A stretch of DNA of 36,440 bases from Candidatus Omnitrophota bacterium (GCA_023247445.1 JAHFGL010000024.1:1-36440); one strand, 5' to 3'; positions 1 to 8,639 are shown, counted from the stretch's first letter. Notes: generated by a model not told the origin, from the sequence alone. Made by a program: numbers and translations.

Positions 1-82
1 CAATGACAACGCCAATGGCCGGTCCATGGCTTTCGCCGAAGGTTGTTACTTTAAAAACTTGTCCGAAAGTGTTTCCTGCCAT
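1..82 (-). CDS. aroC: Chorismate synthase, N-terminal fragment (runs off window)
   Basis: Only the first 27 codons are in the window, and the ORF track does not list them. The reverse strand reads [20 protein letters not shown] and onward, which matches the conserved N-terminus of chorismate synthase, including the TFGESHG signature. The enzyme makes chorismate from EPSP, the last step of the shikimate pathway, in the cytoplasm and with reduced FMN. The ATG lies one base after the ilvD stop codon (TAATATG), so the gene is probably translated by coupling at the end of the leuC-leuD-ilvD transcript. A purine-rich GGAGCGG about 14 bases upstream is the best ribosome-binding candidate. The identification is confident despite its length because the signature is so distinctive; whether the rest of the gene is intact cannot be seen. 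Confidence 0.88.
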   Translation of the reverse strand, partial: MAGNTFGQVFKVTTFGESHGPAIGVVI

Positions 83-83
83 A

Positions 84-1766
84 TTAACTGTCGGTTACCG
101 CTCCAAGAGATGCTGATGTCACTTCCTTAAAGTACTTATACAACACACCCTGAGTATAGCGTGGTTTAGGTTGTTTCCAACTCTTTAAACGTTTTTTAAT
201 TTCTGAAGCAGGGATATCTAGATTGAGTTCACGTTTATTCGCATCGATGGTAATCGGGTCACCGTTTTTTACAATGGCAAGCGCGCCGCCTTCAAAGGCC
301 TCTGGTGTAATGTGTCCAATGACAAAGCCATGACTGCCACCGGAAAATCGTCCATCGGTAATAAGCGCGACTTCTTTGCCCAACCCTTTTCCCATAATCG
401 CCGAGGTCGGGGATAACATCTCTCGCATTCCAGGTCCGCCTCTTGGTCCTTCATAACGAATGACAACGACATGTCCTTTTTTAACTGAACCATTAAGAAT
501 GGCTTGTAAGGCTTTTTCTTCCGACTCAAAAACGATAGCTTTGCCTGAAAATACCAGCCCCTCTTTTCCCGAAATTTTAGCCACCGCCCCTTGCGAGGCT
601 AAATTTCCGTAAAGGATAACCAAGTGTCCGTCTTTTTTAATTGGATTATCAAAGGAGCGAATAATCTCTTGTCCGTCAGGATAAGGTTTTGTATCTTTTA
701 GATTTTCAGCGACAGTTTTACCGGTCACTGTTAAACAATCTCCGTGGAGTAATCCTTTATCTAAAAGCATCTTCATTAAGGGTGTTGTTCCGCCAATATT
801 AACTAATTCCGCCATCACAAAGCGGCCGCTGGGTTTTAAATCCGCCAAAACCGGAACTTTTTTTCCAATACGGGTAAAATCATCAATGGTTAATTTAACT
901 TTAGCCGCATGGGCCATGGCAATAAAATGTAAGACAGCATTGGTTGATCCACCTAAAGCCGTAATGACCGTGATTGCATTTTCAAATGCTTTTTTTGTCA
1001 TGATATCGCGCGGCTTAATATCATTTTTAAGTAAATTTAAGACAGCGGCGCCAGCATTAATACAATCTTCCTCTTTCTCTTTAGAAATGGCTGCCTGGGC
1101 AGAACTATTAGGTAAACTTAAACCCAAGGCTTCAATCGCTGAGGCCATGGTGTTCGCCGTATACATCCCGCCGCAAGATCCTGGTCCAGGAATGGCACAG
1201 GATTCAATGCCTAAAAGTTCTTGATCATCAATTTTTTTATTGGCATAAGCGCCAACTGCTTCAAAGATGGAGACAATATCTTGATTCTTTCCTTTATAAC
1301 AACCAGGTAAAATGGTTCCACCATAAACAAAAATCGAAGGACGATTAAGCCGGGCCATCGCCATGACACACCCAGGCATATTCTTATCGCATCCACCGAT
1401 TGTGACAAACCCATCAAATCCTTGGCAACCCACAACCGTTTCAATCGAATCAGCAATAACCTCACGAGAAACGAGAGAATATTTCATCCCTTCGGAGCCC
1501 ATTGAAATTCCATCGGAAACAGTAATGGTGTTAAAAATAATCGCCTTGCCGCCAGCCTGATCCGCGCCCTTGGCCGCATCGTCTGCTAGTTTATTGATGT
1601 GCATATTGCACGGCGTAACCATACTCCACGTTGAGGCAATCCCGATTTGTGGTTTTTGGAAATCTTCCGTCTTAAATCCAACGGCGCGTAGCATCCCTCG
1701 GCTTGGCGCACGGTCATAGCCGTCGACAACGATTGAAGAGAATTTTCGCGAATTTTGTTTTGTCAT
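84..1766 (-). CDS. ilvD: Dihydroxy-acid dehydratase
   Basis: IlvD dehydrates 2,3-dihydroxy-isovalerate and 2,3-dihydroxy-3-methylvalerate to the keto acids that lead to valine, leucine and isoleucine. The 560 residues equal the usual family length. The three cysteines expected to bind the iron-sulfur cluster are visible at about C53 (TPCNMH), C126 ([10 protein letters not shown]) and C198 ([14 protein letters not shown]), with the VSDG motif near residue 85. The C-terminal half has the typical [12 protein letters not shown] and TDGRFSGG motifs. The ATG is preceded by AGGAA at a spacing of five bases, supporting this start. It lies downstream of leuD across a hairpin-forming spacer and directly upstream of aroC. 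With leuC and leuD it forms a branched-chain amino acid block; leuA, leuB, ilvC and ilvE are not in the window. Confidence 0.97.
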   Translation of the reverse strand: MTKQNSRKFSSIVVDGYDRAPSRGMLRAVGFKTEDFQKPQIGIASTWSMVTPCNMHINKLADDAAKGADQAGGKAIIFNTITVSDGISMGSEGMKYSLVSREVIADSIETVVGCQGFDGFVTIGGCDKNMPGCVMAMARLNRPSIFVYGGTILPGCYKGKNQDIVSIFEAVGAYANKKIDDQELLGIESCAIPGPGSCGGMYTANTMASAIEALGLSLPNSSAQAAISKEKEEDCINAGAAVLNLLKNDIKPRDIMTKKAFENAITVITALGGSTNAVLHFIAMAHAAKVKLTIDDFTRIGKKVPVLADLKPSGRFVMAELVNIGGTTPLMKMLLDKGLLHGDCLTVTGKTVAENLKDTKPYPDGQEIIRSFDNPIKKDGHLVILYGNLASQGAVAKISGKEGLVFSGKAIVFESEEKALQAILNGSVKKGHVVVIRYEGPRGGPGMREMLSPTSAIMGKGLGKEVALITDGRFSGGSHGFVIGHITPEAFEGGALAIVKNGDPITIDANKRELNLDIPASEIKKRLKSWKQPKPRYTQGVLYKYFKEVTSASLGAVTDS

Positions 1767-1786
1767 AATTTCCTGGAAGGTTTTAG

Positions 1787-1846
1787 GGGGTAGGGTTTAG
1801 GTTTTAGTTGAGCTAACACCTAAACCCTTAAACCTATACCCTAAGT
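1787..1846. repeat. Inverted repeat with TTTAGGG-like units between leuD and ilvD
   Basis: The spacer contains GGGTTTAGGT (1793-1802) and its exact inverse ACCTAAACCC (1818-1827), separated by a 15-base loop that itself contains a short TTAG/CTAA stem. Further GGGTA/TACCC-like units extend outside. It would form a stable hairpin on either strand. There is no T-run after it, so a plain intrinsic terminator is unlikely. It looks like a dispersed intergenic palindrome; only this copy is present in the window. Confidence 0.65.
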
Positions 1847-2452
1847 GAGCCACGGTTGTTCTTTATTTAATTTATTTTCAAATGACTCAATCTTATCGCT
1901 AAACTGCTCCGTCCATCCAATTTGATCAAGTCCTTTGATCAAACACGTCTTAGCAAATGAATTAATATCGAATTTATATTCTTTGCCTTCAACGATTAAA
2001 ACTTGTTTTTCTAAATCAGCGTTAAATTGAACGCCAACTTTTTTTTGCGCCACGTTAAAAATTTCATCCACTTGTTCTGATGTTAATCGAATTAGAAGAA
2101 TGCCGTTCTTAACGCAGTTGTTGTAAAAAATGTCCGCAAAGCTTGGGGCAATGATTACACGGAATCCAAAATCCGACAACGCCCACGGCGCGTGCTCGCG
2201 GCTAGACCCGCAGCCAAAGTTATCGCGCGTTAAAAGAATTGTGGCCTTACGATACGGCTCTTTGTTTAAAACAAAATCTGGATTCTCTTTGGTCCCTTCG
2301 TAGTCAGTAAACCGCCATTCGTGGAAAAGGTGTTTACCAAATCCTGTGCGTTCAATCTTGCGCAAAAATTGTTTGGGAATAATTGCGTCAGTATCGATAT
2401 TGACGCGATCAAGTGGGGCAACAATTCCTGTATGTTTTAGAAAAGCTTTCAT
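1841..2452 (-). CDS. leuD: 3-isopropylmalate dehydratase small subunit
   Basis: LeuD is the small (swivel-domain) subunit of isopropylmalate isomerase, which pairs with LeuC to interconvert 2- and 3-isopropylmalate in leucine synthesis. At 203 residues it has the length of the bacterial LeuD type. The conserved segment [15 protein letters not shown] is present near residue 80, and the N-terminus has the typical [15 protein letters not shown], where the hydrophobic substrate-recognition loop lies. It begins nine bases after the glutaredoxin-like gene in an AT-rich stretch without a clear Shine-Dalgarno, so coupled translation is likely. Unusually, four small genes separate it from leuC, although leuC and leuD are usually adjacent. 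Confidence 0.96.
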   Translation of the reverse strand: MKAFLKHTGIVAPLDRVNIDTDAIIPKQFLRKIERTGFGKHLFHEWRFTDYEGTKENPDFVLNKEPYRKATILLTRDNFGCGSSREHAPWALSDFGFRVIIAPSFADIFYNNCVKNGILLIRLTSEQVDEIFNVAQKKVGVQFNADLEKQVLIVEGKEYKFDINSFAKTCLIKGLDQIGWTEQFSDKIESFENKLNKEQPWLT

Positions 2453-2461
2453 TTTTATTAA

Positions 2462-3028
2462 CTATTCAATTAACGCTGACCAAATAGCATCAATATCATA
2501 TCCTTTGATGATTTTATTATTCACTTTGACAAGGGGAACACCTTTTCCTCCATAGTATTTAAATCGTTGTTTGGCTTCTTTATCTCGTTCGATATCGTAG
2601 GCTATATAGTTTACTTCTTTTTCTGTGAAGAATTTAGCAATCTTACGACAATATGGGCACCACGAAGTCATATATAATTCTGTTTGTTTGCCGTTAATTT
2701 TCTTTGCAACTTCTTCATTCTTTTTTTGTCGTTTCCCTTGATGTTCATTAAAGATTTTTAGGACGGCAGCTGTTAATTCAGGATTTGTTCTTTTATTTTC
2801 TTCAGTAATTTCAACATTTTTAAGCATTTTATACGGAACTGCAAAATCGCCCTTATCCGTCTGAATTGTAAACTCCCGTGTATCCGCTTTAATGATTGTC
2901 CCTGAGAGAGTTTTTCCAGAATCTAAAGTGACTGTTTCAGCAAATGCTCTAGATATAAAAAATATTTGGATAAACAAGATCAGGGTAATAGAGGTGATTA
3001 TACTTGTATGTTTTGTAAAAGGTTTCAT
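2462..3028 (-). CDS. Secreted or periplasmic glutaredoxin-like protein
   Basis: The 188-residue protein starts with a Sec-type signal peptide (hydrophobic residues 11-28, likely cleavage after AFA at 30). A roughly 45-residue beta-rich segment follows (LDSGKTLSGTIIKADTREFT), resembling a small SH3/Sm-like barrel. After a charged linker comes a C-terminal glutaredoxin fold from about residue 115, with active site CPYC (C124, C127), a cis-proline GVP near 164 and the KGYD end motif. It probably acts as a thiol-disulfide reductase or protein-disulfide carrier outside the cytoplasm; its partner is unknown. The start overlaps the stop of the preceding secreted unknown by four bases (ATGA), so the two are translationally coupled. 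Its place inside a leucine operon is unexplained. The fold call is secure; the cellular role is inference. Confidence 0.75.
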   Translation of the reverse strand: MKPFTKHTSIITSITLILFIQIFFISRAFAETVTLDSGKTLSGTIIKADTREFTIQTDKGDFAVPYKMLKNVEITEENKRTNPELTAAVLKIFNEHQGKRQKKNEEVAKKINGKQTELYMTSWCPYCRKIAKFFTEKEVNYIAYDIERDKEAKQRFKYYGGKGVPLVKVNNKIIKGYDIDAIWSALIE

Positions 3029-3405
3029 TTTGTATTCTTTAAAAGGTTAATTTGTGTCAAAAAATATTTAGTTGACCACTCAGCTGGTGCATATTGTATC
3101 TGACCGACAATTTGATTGCCCGCCTTTATTCTGATTTTTTTATTAACATAACTTTTTCTTGGATTGACATCAGCGGTAATAATTTGTCCTCGGGTATAAA
3201 GATTAGCACAAGCATCAAATCCGTTTTGGGCATCGATGGTTGTCACTTGATCAATTTTTATTTCAAATGTCTTTGTTCCGGGGCGCCAGTTACCATCAAT
3301 ATCAATAACTTCTGCTTGAATCTCACATTTAGGTTGAGATGGTATCACAGAACCAAATGCATAAGTTGAGCTTAACAAAAATAAAGTAAGAAGAATTGCC
3401 TTCAC
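3025..3405 (-). CDS. Small secreted protein of unknown function
   Basis: This is a 126-residue protein with an N-terminal signal peptide (KAILLTLFLLSSTYAFG, cleavage near residue 18). The rest is mostly beta-strand-like with two cysteines (PKCEI, DACANLY). I do not recognise the family. The start is a GTG whose G is shared with the TAG stop of a leuC-like reading frame upstream (TAGTG), so this gene was probably once coupled directly to a leuC 3' end. It ends in a four-base overlap with the glutaredoxin-like gene. The two secreted proteins are therefore likely co-produced and may act together outside the cytoplasm. No catalytic motif is visible. Confidence 0.6.
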   Translation of the reverse strand: MKAILLTLFLLSSTYAFGSVIPSQPKCEIQAEVIDIDGNWRPGTKTFEIKIDQVTTIDAQNGFDACANLYTRGQIITADVNPRKSYVNKKIRIKAGNQIVGQIQYAPAEWSTKYFLTQINLLKNTK

Positions 3406-3475
3406 TAAAGGTGGCCTCTTATATCCGAAATTTTTCCTTCGATGGCGGCGATGGCGACCATCATAAGATTCATTA
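3405..3475 (-). pseudogene. Degenerate copy of the leuC 3' end
   Basis: The reverse strand here encodes [17 protein letters not shown] followed by a stop. The intact leuC ends [17 protein letters not shown], so 13 of 14 consecutive residues match just before the end. At DNA level, 3421-3462 matches 4121-4162 (the leuC tail) at about 37 of 42 positions, with a constant offset of 700 bases. The frame has no upstream catalytic part of leuC; it follows the stop of the 97-aa gene. It is best explained as the displaced or duplicated end of leuC, left when the DUF5674 cassette came to lie behind leuC. A real short peptide is unlikely. Confidence 0.8.
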
Positions 3476-3766
3476 TGCCAGCTTTGCCCGATGGGTTAAG
3501 ATATTCGCCCACGTATATGATTCCTCAGCCCAATCTGAATCGAGACGAATATTGGATTTAAGCCGATTGAATGTTTTTAAGAAAAAGTCAAAAGTTTCTT
3601 GAAATAGAGATGATTTAGGAGCCAAAGCAAGTTGTTGAACAAATTCCTCTGTCTCTGCCAGAAATTGTTTCAAACGAGCTTCTTTTCCCTCTAAGGCAAA
3701 CCGACCAAGCCGTCCTAAGTTAACAGCAATGTGCAATGTGAGTTCTTGAGCGCTTAATTTTTCCAT
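3473..3766 (-). CDS. Conserved small cytoplasmic protein, unknown function
   Basis: This 97-residue soluble, mainly helical protein has no signal peptide or membrane segment. It contains a run of charged and aromatic residues toward the C-terminus (DSDWAEESYTWANILTHRAK). I recall similar short proteins in candidate-phyla genomes but cannot name a family. It starts three bases after the stop of the DUF5674 gene, so the pair is almost certainly co-translated. Both genes sit between the real leuC and the degenerate leuC tail, which suggests they arrived as a unit. No function can be assigned. Confidence 0.6.
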   Translation of the reverse strand: MEKLSAQELTLHIAVNLGRLGRFALEGKEARLKQFLAETEEFVQQLALAPKSSLFQETFDFFLKTFNRLKSNIRLDSDWAEESYTWANILTHRAKLA

Positions 3767-3769
3767 AGG

Positions 3770-4102
3770 TTATTTTAATAATTGATGAATCAAAATTTCC
3801 ATTTGTTTTCTGATATCGACTGATAATACTTCACGGCTTGAATTATTTTGTCCAGGACGCAAATTAATCATGGAATCATAATCTACTTCCATTGTATCAA
3901 GATCAAGTCCGCCGCCCCATAAGTTAGCTTGCTTACTTCCATCTTTAAGAAGCATTTGCTCTCCATCAACATGTTTCATCCCACCGGCTGATAAAATTTT
4001 TCGTTCTAAATCAATAACAACTTTAATGTAGCCCTTTAAATCTTCGGCCACATTCGTTAACGTTTCTTCATCAGCCTTTTTTCGAATAATAAGAAGAGAC
4101 AT
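3770..4102 (-). CDS. DUF5674 family protein
   Basis: The 110-residue sequence has the features I associate with DUF5674: an N-terminal beta/alpha segment with GYIKVVIDLERKILSAGG, then an EQMLLKDGSKQANLWGGG block, then DSMINLRPGQNNSSREV and a short C-terminal helix. The family is uncharacterised and, from general knowledge, is seen mostly in candidate-phyla bacteria. The protein looks soluble and cytoplasmic. It begins two bases after the leuC stop and is followed by the 97-aa gene, so it should be expressed from the leuC promoter. Its position between two copies of the leuC tail suggests horizontal acquisition. The family name comes from memory of the motif pattern, so it is fairly but not fully certain. 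Confidence 0.68.
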   Translation of the reverse strand: MSLLIIRKKADEETLTNVAEDLKGYIKVVIDLERKILSAGGMKHVDGEQMLLKDGSKQANLWGGGLDLDTMEVDYDSMINLRPGQNNSSREVLSVDIRKQMEILIHQLLK

Positions 4103-4104
4103 AG

Positions 4105-5505
4105 TTAAATATACTTTCTAATATCCGAAATTTTGCCTTCAATGGCTGCGATTGAGACCATCTCTGGGCTCATTAAATGCGTGCGGCCACCAGGACCTTG
4201 CCGGCCTTCGAAGTTACGATTGCTCGACGATGCACAGCGTTCACCGGGTTTAAGCTGATCATCATTCATCCCTAAACACATTGAGCAGCCGGCAAAACGC
4301 CATTCAAATCCAGCATCAGTAAAAATTTTATCGAGTCCTTCTTTCATCGCTTGTTCACGCACTTGTCCTGAGCCAGGCACAACAATGGCGACAACACTCT
4401 TGTGAACTTTTTTGCCCTTAACAATTTTTGCAGCGTTACGTAAATCTTCAATGCGTCCATTGGTGCATGATCCCAAAAATACTTTATCGATTGCGATTGA
4501 ATTAATCAGCGTTCCAGGTTTTAAATTCATATAGGCGAGTGCATTTCGTGCGCCTGTGCGTTCGACTGGATCCGAAAAACTTTCTGGATCAGGAACTTTA
4601 TCATCGATTGCGGCCACTTGCCCCGGACTTGTTCCCCAGGTTACTTGCGGTTTAATATCTTCAGCTTTAATTTTGAGAACGTGATCAAATTTTGCGTTCG
4701 CGTCACTTGGCAAAGTTTTCCAATAGTTAACAGCCTTCTCCCACAATTCACCTTCAGGTGAATGCTCACGGCCTTTTAAATAATTAAATGTTGTTTCATC
4801 GGGGGCAATCATCCCAGCTCGCGCGCCAGCCTCGATACTCATATTACAAATCGTCATGCGCGCTTCCATGCTTAAATCACGAACTGCGCTGCCTGCGTAT
4901 TCAACGACGTAACCAGTTGCCCCAGCGGTGCCAATTTTACCGATGACATATAAAATAATATCTTTAGAAGTAATTCCTTTGCCTAATTTTCCATCAATTT
5001 GAATGAGCATGGTCTTTGCTTTATCTTGTTGCAAGGTTTGTGTGGCCAAGACATGTTCAACTTCTGAGGTTCCAATACCAAAGGCGAGTGCACCGAAGGC
5101 GCCGTGGGTTGCCGTATGCGAATCGCCGCAGACAATGACGGTGCCTGGCTTGGTTAATCCAAGCTCCGGACCAATCACGTGGACAATCCCTTGTTTTTTA
5201 TTGGCAAAATCATAAAGCGTTACGCCAAATTCTTTGCAATTTTTTGATAAAGTATCCATTTGTGTGCGCGACGTTGCTTCGACTTTGGACCAATCTTTTG
5301 TTTTGGTTGAAACATTATGATCCATCGTGGCAAACGTATTTTGAGGTCGACGGACTTTACGTTTAGTAACGCGCAATCCCTCAAAGGCCTGCGGACTTGT
5401 CACTTCGTGAACTAAGTGCAGATCGACGTAGATAATGGATGTATCGCCTTGTGATTCACGAACAAGATGCGCATCCCAAATTTTTTCGTACATTGTTTTT
5501 GGCAT
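4105..5505 (-). CDS. leuC: 3-isopropylmalate dehydratase large subunit
   Basis: LeuC is the [4Fe-4S] aconitase-superfamily subunit of isopropylmalate isomerase in leucine synthesis. The 466 residues match the full-length bacterial type. Cluster ligands are visible at C347 ([12 protein letters not shown]) and at C407 and C410 (CSMCLGMN); the [13 protein letters not shown] and [11 protein letters not shown] motifs are also present. The start [15 protein letters not shown] aligns with the usual LeuC N-terminus, so the ATG is well fixed, yet there is no Shine-Dalgarno and the predicted -10 box ends only nine bases before it. It heads the operon that continues through the DUF5674 cassette, two secreted proteins, leuD, ilvD and aroC. 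The last 14 or so codons have a degenerate duplicate 700 bases downstream. Confidence 0.97.
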   Translation of the reverse strand: MPKTMYEKIWDAHLVRESQGDTSIIYVDLHLVHEVTSPQAFEGLRVTKRKVRRPQNTFATMDHNVSTKTKDWSKVEATSRTQMDTLSKNCKEFGVTLYDFANKKQGIVHVIGPELGLTKPGTVIVCGDSHTATHGAFGALAFGIGTSEVEHVLATQTLQQDKAKTMLIQIDGKLGKGITSKDIILYVIGKIGTAGATGYVVEYAGSAVRDLSMEARMTICNMSIEAGARAGMIAPDETTFNYLKGREHSPEGELWEKAVNYWKTLPSDANAKFDHVLKIKAEDIKPQVTWGTSPGQVAAIDDKVPDPESFSDPVERTGARNALAYMNLKPGTLINSIAIDKVFLGSCTNGRIEDLRNAAKIVKGKKVHKSVVAIVVPGSGQVREQAMKEGLDKIFTDAGFEWRFAGCSMCLGMNDDQLKPGERCASSSNRNFEGRQGPGGRTHLMSPEMVSIAAIEGKISDIRKYI

Positions 5506-5513
5506 AGGTTCGT

Positions 5514-5542
5514 ATAATATATTAATGATTTCAGATTGTCAA
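5514..5542 (-). promoter_or_regulatory. Predicted sigma-70-type promoter of leuC, nearly leaderless
   Basis: The reverse strand shows TTGACA (5542-5537), a 17-base spacer and TATTAT (5519-5514). Only eight bases separate the -10 box from the leuC ATG at 5505. Transcription would start within about five bases of the start codon, or on it, giving a leaderless or nearly leaderless mRNA. This agrees with the absence of a Shine-Dalgarno. Confidence 0.72.
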
Positions 5543-5583
5543 TGAGGAGAGCGGTATAATTGTGATGTTTTTCTCTACTTCCT

Positions 5584-5659
5584 TGTCATCCCCGCGAACG
5601 CGGGGATCAAGAAAGAATATTAATAGTATTTTTGGATGCCCGTTTACACGGGCATGACA
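5584..5659. repeat. Double-palindrome intergenic repeat (TGTCATCCCCGCG type)
   Basis: This is a 76-bp element bounded by inverted ends TGTCATCC and GGCATGACA-like. It contains two perfect hairpins: CCCCGCGAACGCGGGG near the left end and TGCCCGTTTACACGGGCA near the right end. It lies three bases beyond the acnA stop codon and just upstream of the leuC promoter. It may stop or insulate acnA transcription, though no U-tract follows. It resembles the widespread class of small non-coding palindromic repeats with TGTCATCCC ends. Confidence 0.75.
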
Positions 5660-5662
5660 GGT

Positions 5663-8368
5663 TTATATTAACTTGCGAAGAACCGTTGGCAAGATGCCAC
5701 CATTTCGAAAGTAATCAATTTCAACAGGGGTATCTAGACGCACCGTGGATACAAATTCTATTTGGTGGCCAGATGGTTGTTTGGCATAGACCTTTAGATC
5801 TTGACGAGGTTTTAAACCTTCGTTGATGGGGTCGAAATAAAAAGTTTCATCGCCTTTTAATCCCAAGCTCTCAGCGGATTGACCATCTTTAAATTCCAGC
5901 GGTAAGACACCCATGCCAGCTAGATTGCTGCGGTGAATACGTTCATAACTTTGTGCGATAACAACGCGCACACCTAACAGTGAGGTTCCTTTAGCGGCCC
6001 AGTCACGACTCGAACCCGTTCCATATTCTTTACCCGCCAAGACTAGTAGCGGTGTGCTATCTTTTTGATAACGCATGGCCGCATCATAAATCGACATCTT
6101 TTCATTTGTCGGTAAATAGGTGGTCCAGCATCCTTCCGTTCCTGGCGCTAAGAGATTACGTAAACGTGTATTAGCAAATGTCCCACGGGTCATGACACGA
6201 TCATTTCCGCGACGGGCTCCGTAACTATTAAAATCTTCAGGTTTAACGCTTTGTTCCATTAAATAGTGACCCGCTGGGCTGTCTTTTTTAATGGCCCCCG
6301 CTGGAGAAATATGATCCGTTGTAATTGAATCACCAACCATAACGAGCACCCGTCCGCCTTTTATTTCTTTGATGCTACCGGGTTCTTTTGTCATGCCAAT
6401 AAAAAATGGCGGTTCTTGGATGTAGGTGCTTTTGGTTTGCCATCCAAACAAATCAGATTTTGTTTCTTTGATCGCATTCCAATTTTTATTTCCCTTCGAA
6501 ACATTTTTGTAACGTTTACGAAAGGCCGTTGCCGTAACAAATTTCTTAGTTAAGGCATTAATTTCTTTTTGTGTTGGCCAAATATCTTTTAAGTAAACGT
6601 CTTTCCCCTTTGTATCTTTACCTAACGGTTCACGATCTAAATCAATTTCAACCGTTCCTGCTAAAGCGTAGGCGACAACCAGTGGTGGACTGGCTAAATA
6701 ATTGGCCTTAACATGCGGATTGATTCGTCCTTCAAAATTTCGATTTCCACTTAAGACGCTCGCGGCCACAAGATCAACTTCTTCGATCGCCTTCGAAACT
6801 TTTTCAGGCAAGGGTCCACTATTTCCAATACACGTCGTGCAACCGTAACCAACGATGTTGAATCCTAATTTATTTAGGTAAGGCATAAGACCTGCGGTTC
6901 GCAGATATTCTTCAACGACTTGAGATCCCGGCGCCAAACTTGTCTTTACAAAACTTTTAACCGTAAGTCCCTTGGCTACTGCTTTTTTTGCCAGAAGTCC
7001 GGCGGCAATAAGGACTGATGGATTTGAGGTATTAGTACAACTGGTAATCGCAGCGATAACAACTGCGCCATGTTTCATCGGAACCTTGACGCCATTTTGA
7101 ACATAGCCAATTTTTTGTAACGCTTCTGGTGTCAAACCAAATCCTCGATCTTTAACCGGCGCAACTAAGGCTTGACCAAAAATTTCTCTCATCTTATTTA
7201 CGGGAACGCGATCCTGCGGACGTTTTGGTCCAGCTAAACTGGGTTCGACTTGCGATAAATTTAATTCCATTAAATCACTGAACTGTGGTTCAGGCGATTT
7301 TGGATTGTAGAACATCCCTTGTTCTTTCATGTACTTCTCAATCAATTCAATCTGCGCTGGGCTTCGTCCAGTTAATTTATAATAATTAAGTGTTTCGCTA
7401 TCGATGGGGAAAATTCCAATTGTTGCGCCATACTCCGGTGCCATGTTGGAAATCGTCGCTCGATCGGGCAATGATAAATATTTTAATCCGTCGCCGTAAA
7501 ACTCAACAAATTTTCCAACGACACCTTTTTTACGCAGCATTTGTGTGACGGTTAAAACTAAATCGGTTGCGGTAATCCCTTCTTTTAATTGTCCGGTTAA
7601 TTTAAAACCAACGACTTCTGGCATGAGCATGTAGATCGGTTCGCCCAGCATGACTGCCTCTGCCTCAATCCCGCCAACGCCCCAAGCAACAATGCCTAAA
7701 CCATTAATCATCGTCGTGTGGCTATCGGTTCCAACAAGACTATCGGGATAAGCAACTGTTTCTTTGCCGATCTTCTTTGTTAATACGCCTTTGGCCAAAT
7801 ATTCAAGATTAACTTGGTGGACAATTCCAGTTGCCGGAGGAACAACGGTAAAATTTTCAAATGCTTTTTGTCCCCATTTTAAAAATTCGTAACGTTCTTT
7901 GTTACGTTTAAATTCAAGGGTGACGTTCGTGGCTAAAGAATCCTTTGACCCAAAGGCATCGACTTGAACAGAGTGATCAATGACCAAATCGCATTGAACT
8001 TGTGGATTAATTTTTTTAATATCTCCACCTAAACGCTTCATCGCCGCGCGCATCGCCGCTAAATCAACAACGCAAGGAACGCCGGTAAAGTCTTGCAAGA
8101 CGACGCGCCCAGGTTTAAAGGCAATCTCTTGCGACTCTTTAGCCGTTGCCGGCGACCATTTAAGAAGTCGGTTGATATCATTGATCGTTACTTGATAATT
8201 ATCGTAGTTACGTAGTGCGCTTTCTAAAAGAATTTTAATCGAGAATGGTAAATGGCTGGGATTACCTAACCCTAATTTTTCTAGTTTGGATAATTGAAAA
8301 ATGGTATATTGACTCGATTTTATTTTTAAGGTTTTTTTAACACTGGCTGAATTAAAATCACTGCTCAT
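5663..8368 (-). CDS. acnA: Aconitate hydratase, AcnA/IRP type
   Basis: The enzyme interconverts citrate and isocitrate in the TCA cycle. It is the long monomeric type, about 901 residues, with the cluster cysteines at about C444 ([12 protein letters not shown]), C510 and C513 ([12 protein letters not shown]), the [11 protein letters not shown] motif in the first third and a C-terminal swivel domain containing [13 protein letters not shown]. The ORF track starts 26 codons earlier, but that extension is encoded by a palindromic repeat. The ATG at 8368 ([12 protein letters not shown]) has a good GGAG ribosome-binding site six to seven bases upstream and gives the usual N-terminus, so I prefer it. 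It has its own strong promoter (about 8498-8526), and the repeat falls inside the 5' UTR. Confidence 0.96.
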   Translation of the reverse strand: MSSDFNSASVKKTLKIKSSQYTIFQLSKLEKLGLGNPSHLPFSIKILLESALRNYDNYQVTINDINRLLKWSPATAKESQEIAFKPGRVVLQDFTGVPCVVDLAAMRAAMKRLGGDIKKINPQVQCDLVIDHSVQVDAFGSKDSLATNVTLEFKRNKERYEFLKWGQKAFENFTVVPPATGIVHQVNLEYLAKGVLTKKIGKETVAYPDSLVGTDSHTTMINGLGIVAWGVGGIEAEAVMLGEPIYMLMPEVVGFKLTGQLKEGITATDLVLTVTQMLRKKGVVGKFVEFYGDGLKYLSLPDRATISNMAPEYGATIGIFPIDSETLNYYKLTGRSPAQIELIEKYMKEQGMFYNPKSPEPQFSDLMELNLSQVEPSLAGPKRPQDRVPVNKMREIFGQALVAPVKDRGFGLTPEALQKIGYVQNGVKVPMKHGAVVIAAITSCTNTSNPSVLIAAGLLAKKAVAKGLTVKSFVKTSLAPGSQVVEEYLRTAGLMPYLNKLGFNIVGYGCTTCIGNSGPLPEKVSKAIEEVDLVAASVLSGNRNFEGRINPHVKANYLASPPLVVAYALAGTVEIDLDREPLGKDTKGKDVYLKDIWPTQKEINALTKKFVTATAFRKRYKNVSKGNKNWNAIKETKSDLFGWQTKSTYIQEPPFFIGMTKEPGSIKEIKGGRVLVMVGDSITTDHISPAGAIKKDSPAGHYLMEQSVKPEDFNSYGARRGNDRVMTRGTFANTRLRNLLAPGTEGCWTTYLPTNEKMSIYDAAMRYQKDSTPLLVLAGKEYGTGSSRDWAAKGTSLLGVRVVIAQSYERIHRSNLAGMGVLPLEFKDGQSAESLGLKGDETFYFDPINEGLKPRQDLKVYAKQPSGHQIEFVSTVRLDTPVEIDYFRNGGILPTVLRKLI

Positions 8369-8387
8369 AAAGTTCTCCATTTTATTG

Positions 8388-8463
8388 CCGTCATTCTGAG
8401 CGCAGTGAAAAATCTCAAAACACTTAAGAATTTTGAGATCCTTCACTTCGTTCAGGATGACGG
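8388..8463. repeat. Palindromic repeat family A, copy 1 (in acnA leader)
   Basis: This is a 76-bp imperfect palindrome, running from CCGTCATTCTGAGCGCAGTG to TTCGTTCAGGATGACGG, with an inner pair AATCTCAAAA/TTTTGAGATC. Related copies lie at 11353-11438, 28904-28971 and 33084-33244; all share TCATYCTGAG and CTCAGGATGA-like ends. In the predicted acnA transcript it would fold into a long hairpin that ends about eight bases before the Shine-Dalgarno. It also creates a false N-terminal extension of the acnA ORF. Confidence 0.88.
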
Positions 8464-8497
8464 TGATATGAAAGATATATTAATAAGAACAGGCTGT

Positions 8498-8526
8498 ATT
8501 ATATTAAAACCCTCAGGGGTCGTCAA
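8498..8526 (-). promoter_or_regulatory. Predicted promoter of acnA
   Basis: On the reverse strand TTGACG (8526-8521) is followed by a 17-base spacer and a perfect TATAAT (8503-8498). The start site would be near 8490, giving a leader of about 120 bases that contains repeat family A copy 1. This is the best sigma-70-type match seen in the window. Confidence 0.78.
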
Positions 8527-8569
8527 CAAAGCTTTGTGTTATTTCGTCTGAAAAAACGTGAAATTATTC

Positions 8570-8598
8570 TTGAAATTCATGGCATTGCCCATTAGTAT
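8570..8598 (+). promoter_or_regulatory. Predicted promoter of the plus-strand radical SAM island
   Basis: TTGAAA (8570-8575), a 17-base spacer and TAGTAT (8593-8598) lie about 40 bases upstream of the radical SAM start codon. It diverges from the acnA promoter; the two -35 boxes are about 45 bases apart, so a shared regulator site is possible, but no clear operator is visible. Confidence 0.5.
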
Positions 8599-8639
8599 AA
8601 AGTCATCTTAAATTTTTATTTAACCTCTCTAGGTCAATC

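Noticed and set aside
269-1560. ORF-track frames at 269-529, 886-1224, 1211-1465 and 1363-1560
   Set aside because: They are antisense or out-of-frame shadows of ilvD, with no family resemblance or ribosome-binding sites.
5584-5659. CRISPR-like or terminator array
   Set aside because: There are two different hairpins and no repeat-spacer pattern or cas genes; no U-tract makes a firm terminator call unsafe.
8369-8446. 26-codon N-terminal extension of acnA in the ORF track
   Set aside because: It is encoded largely by palindromic repeat copy 1; the ATG at 8368 has a good ribosome-binding site and gives the normal aconitase N-terminus.
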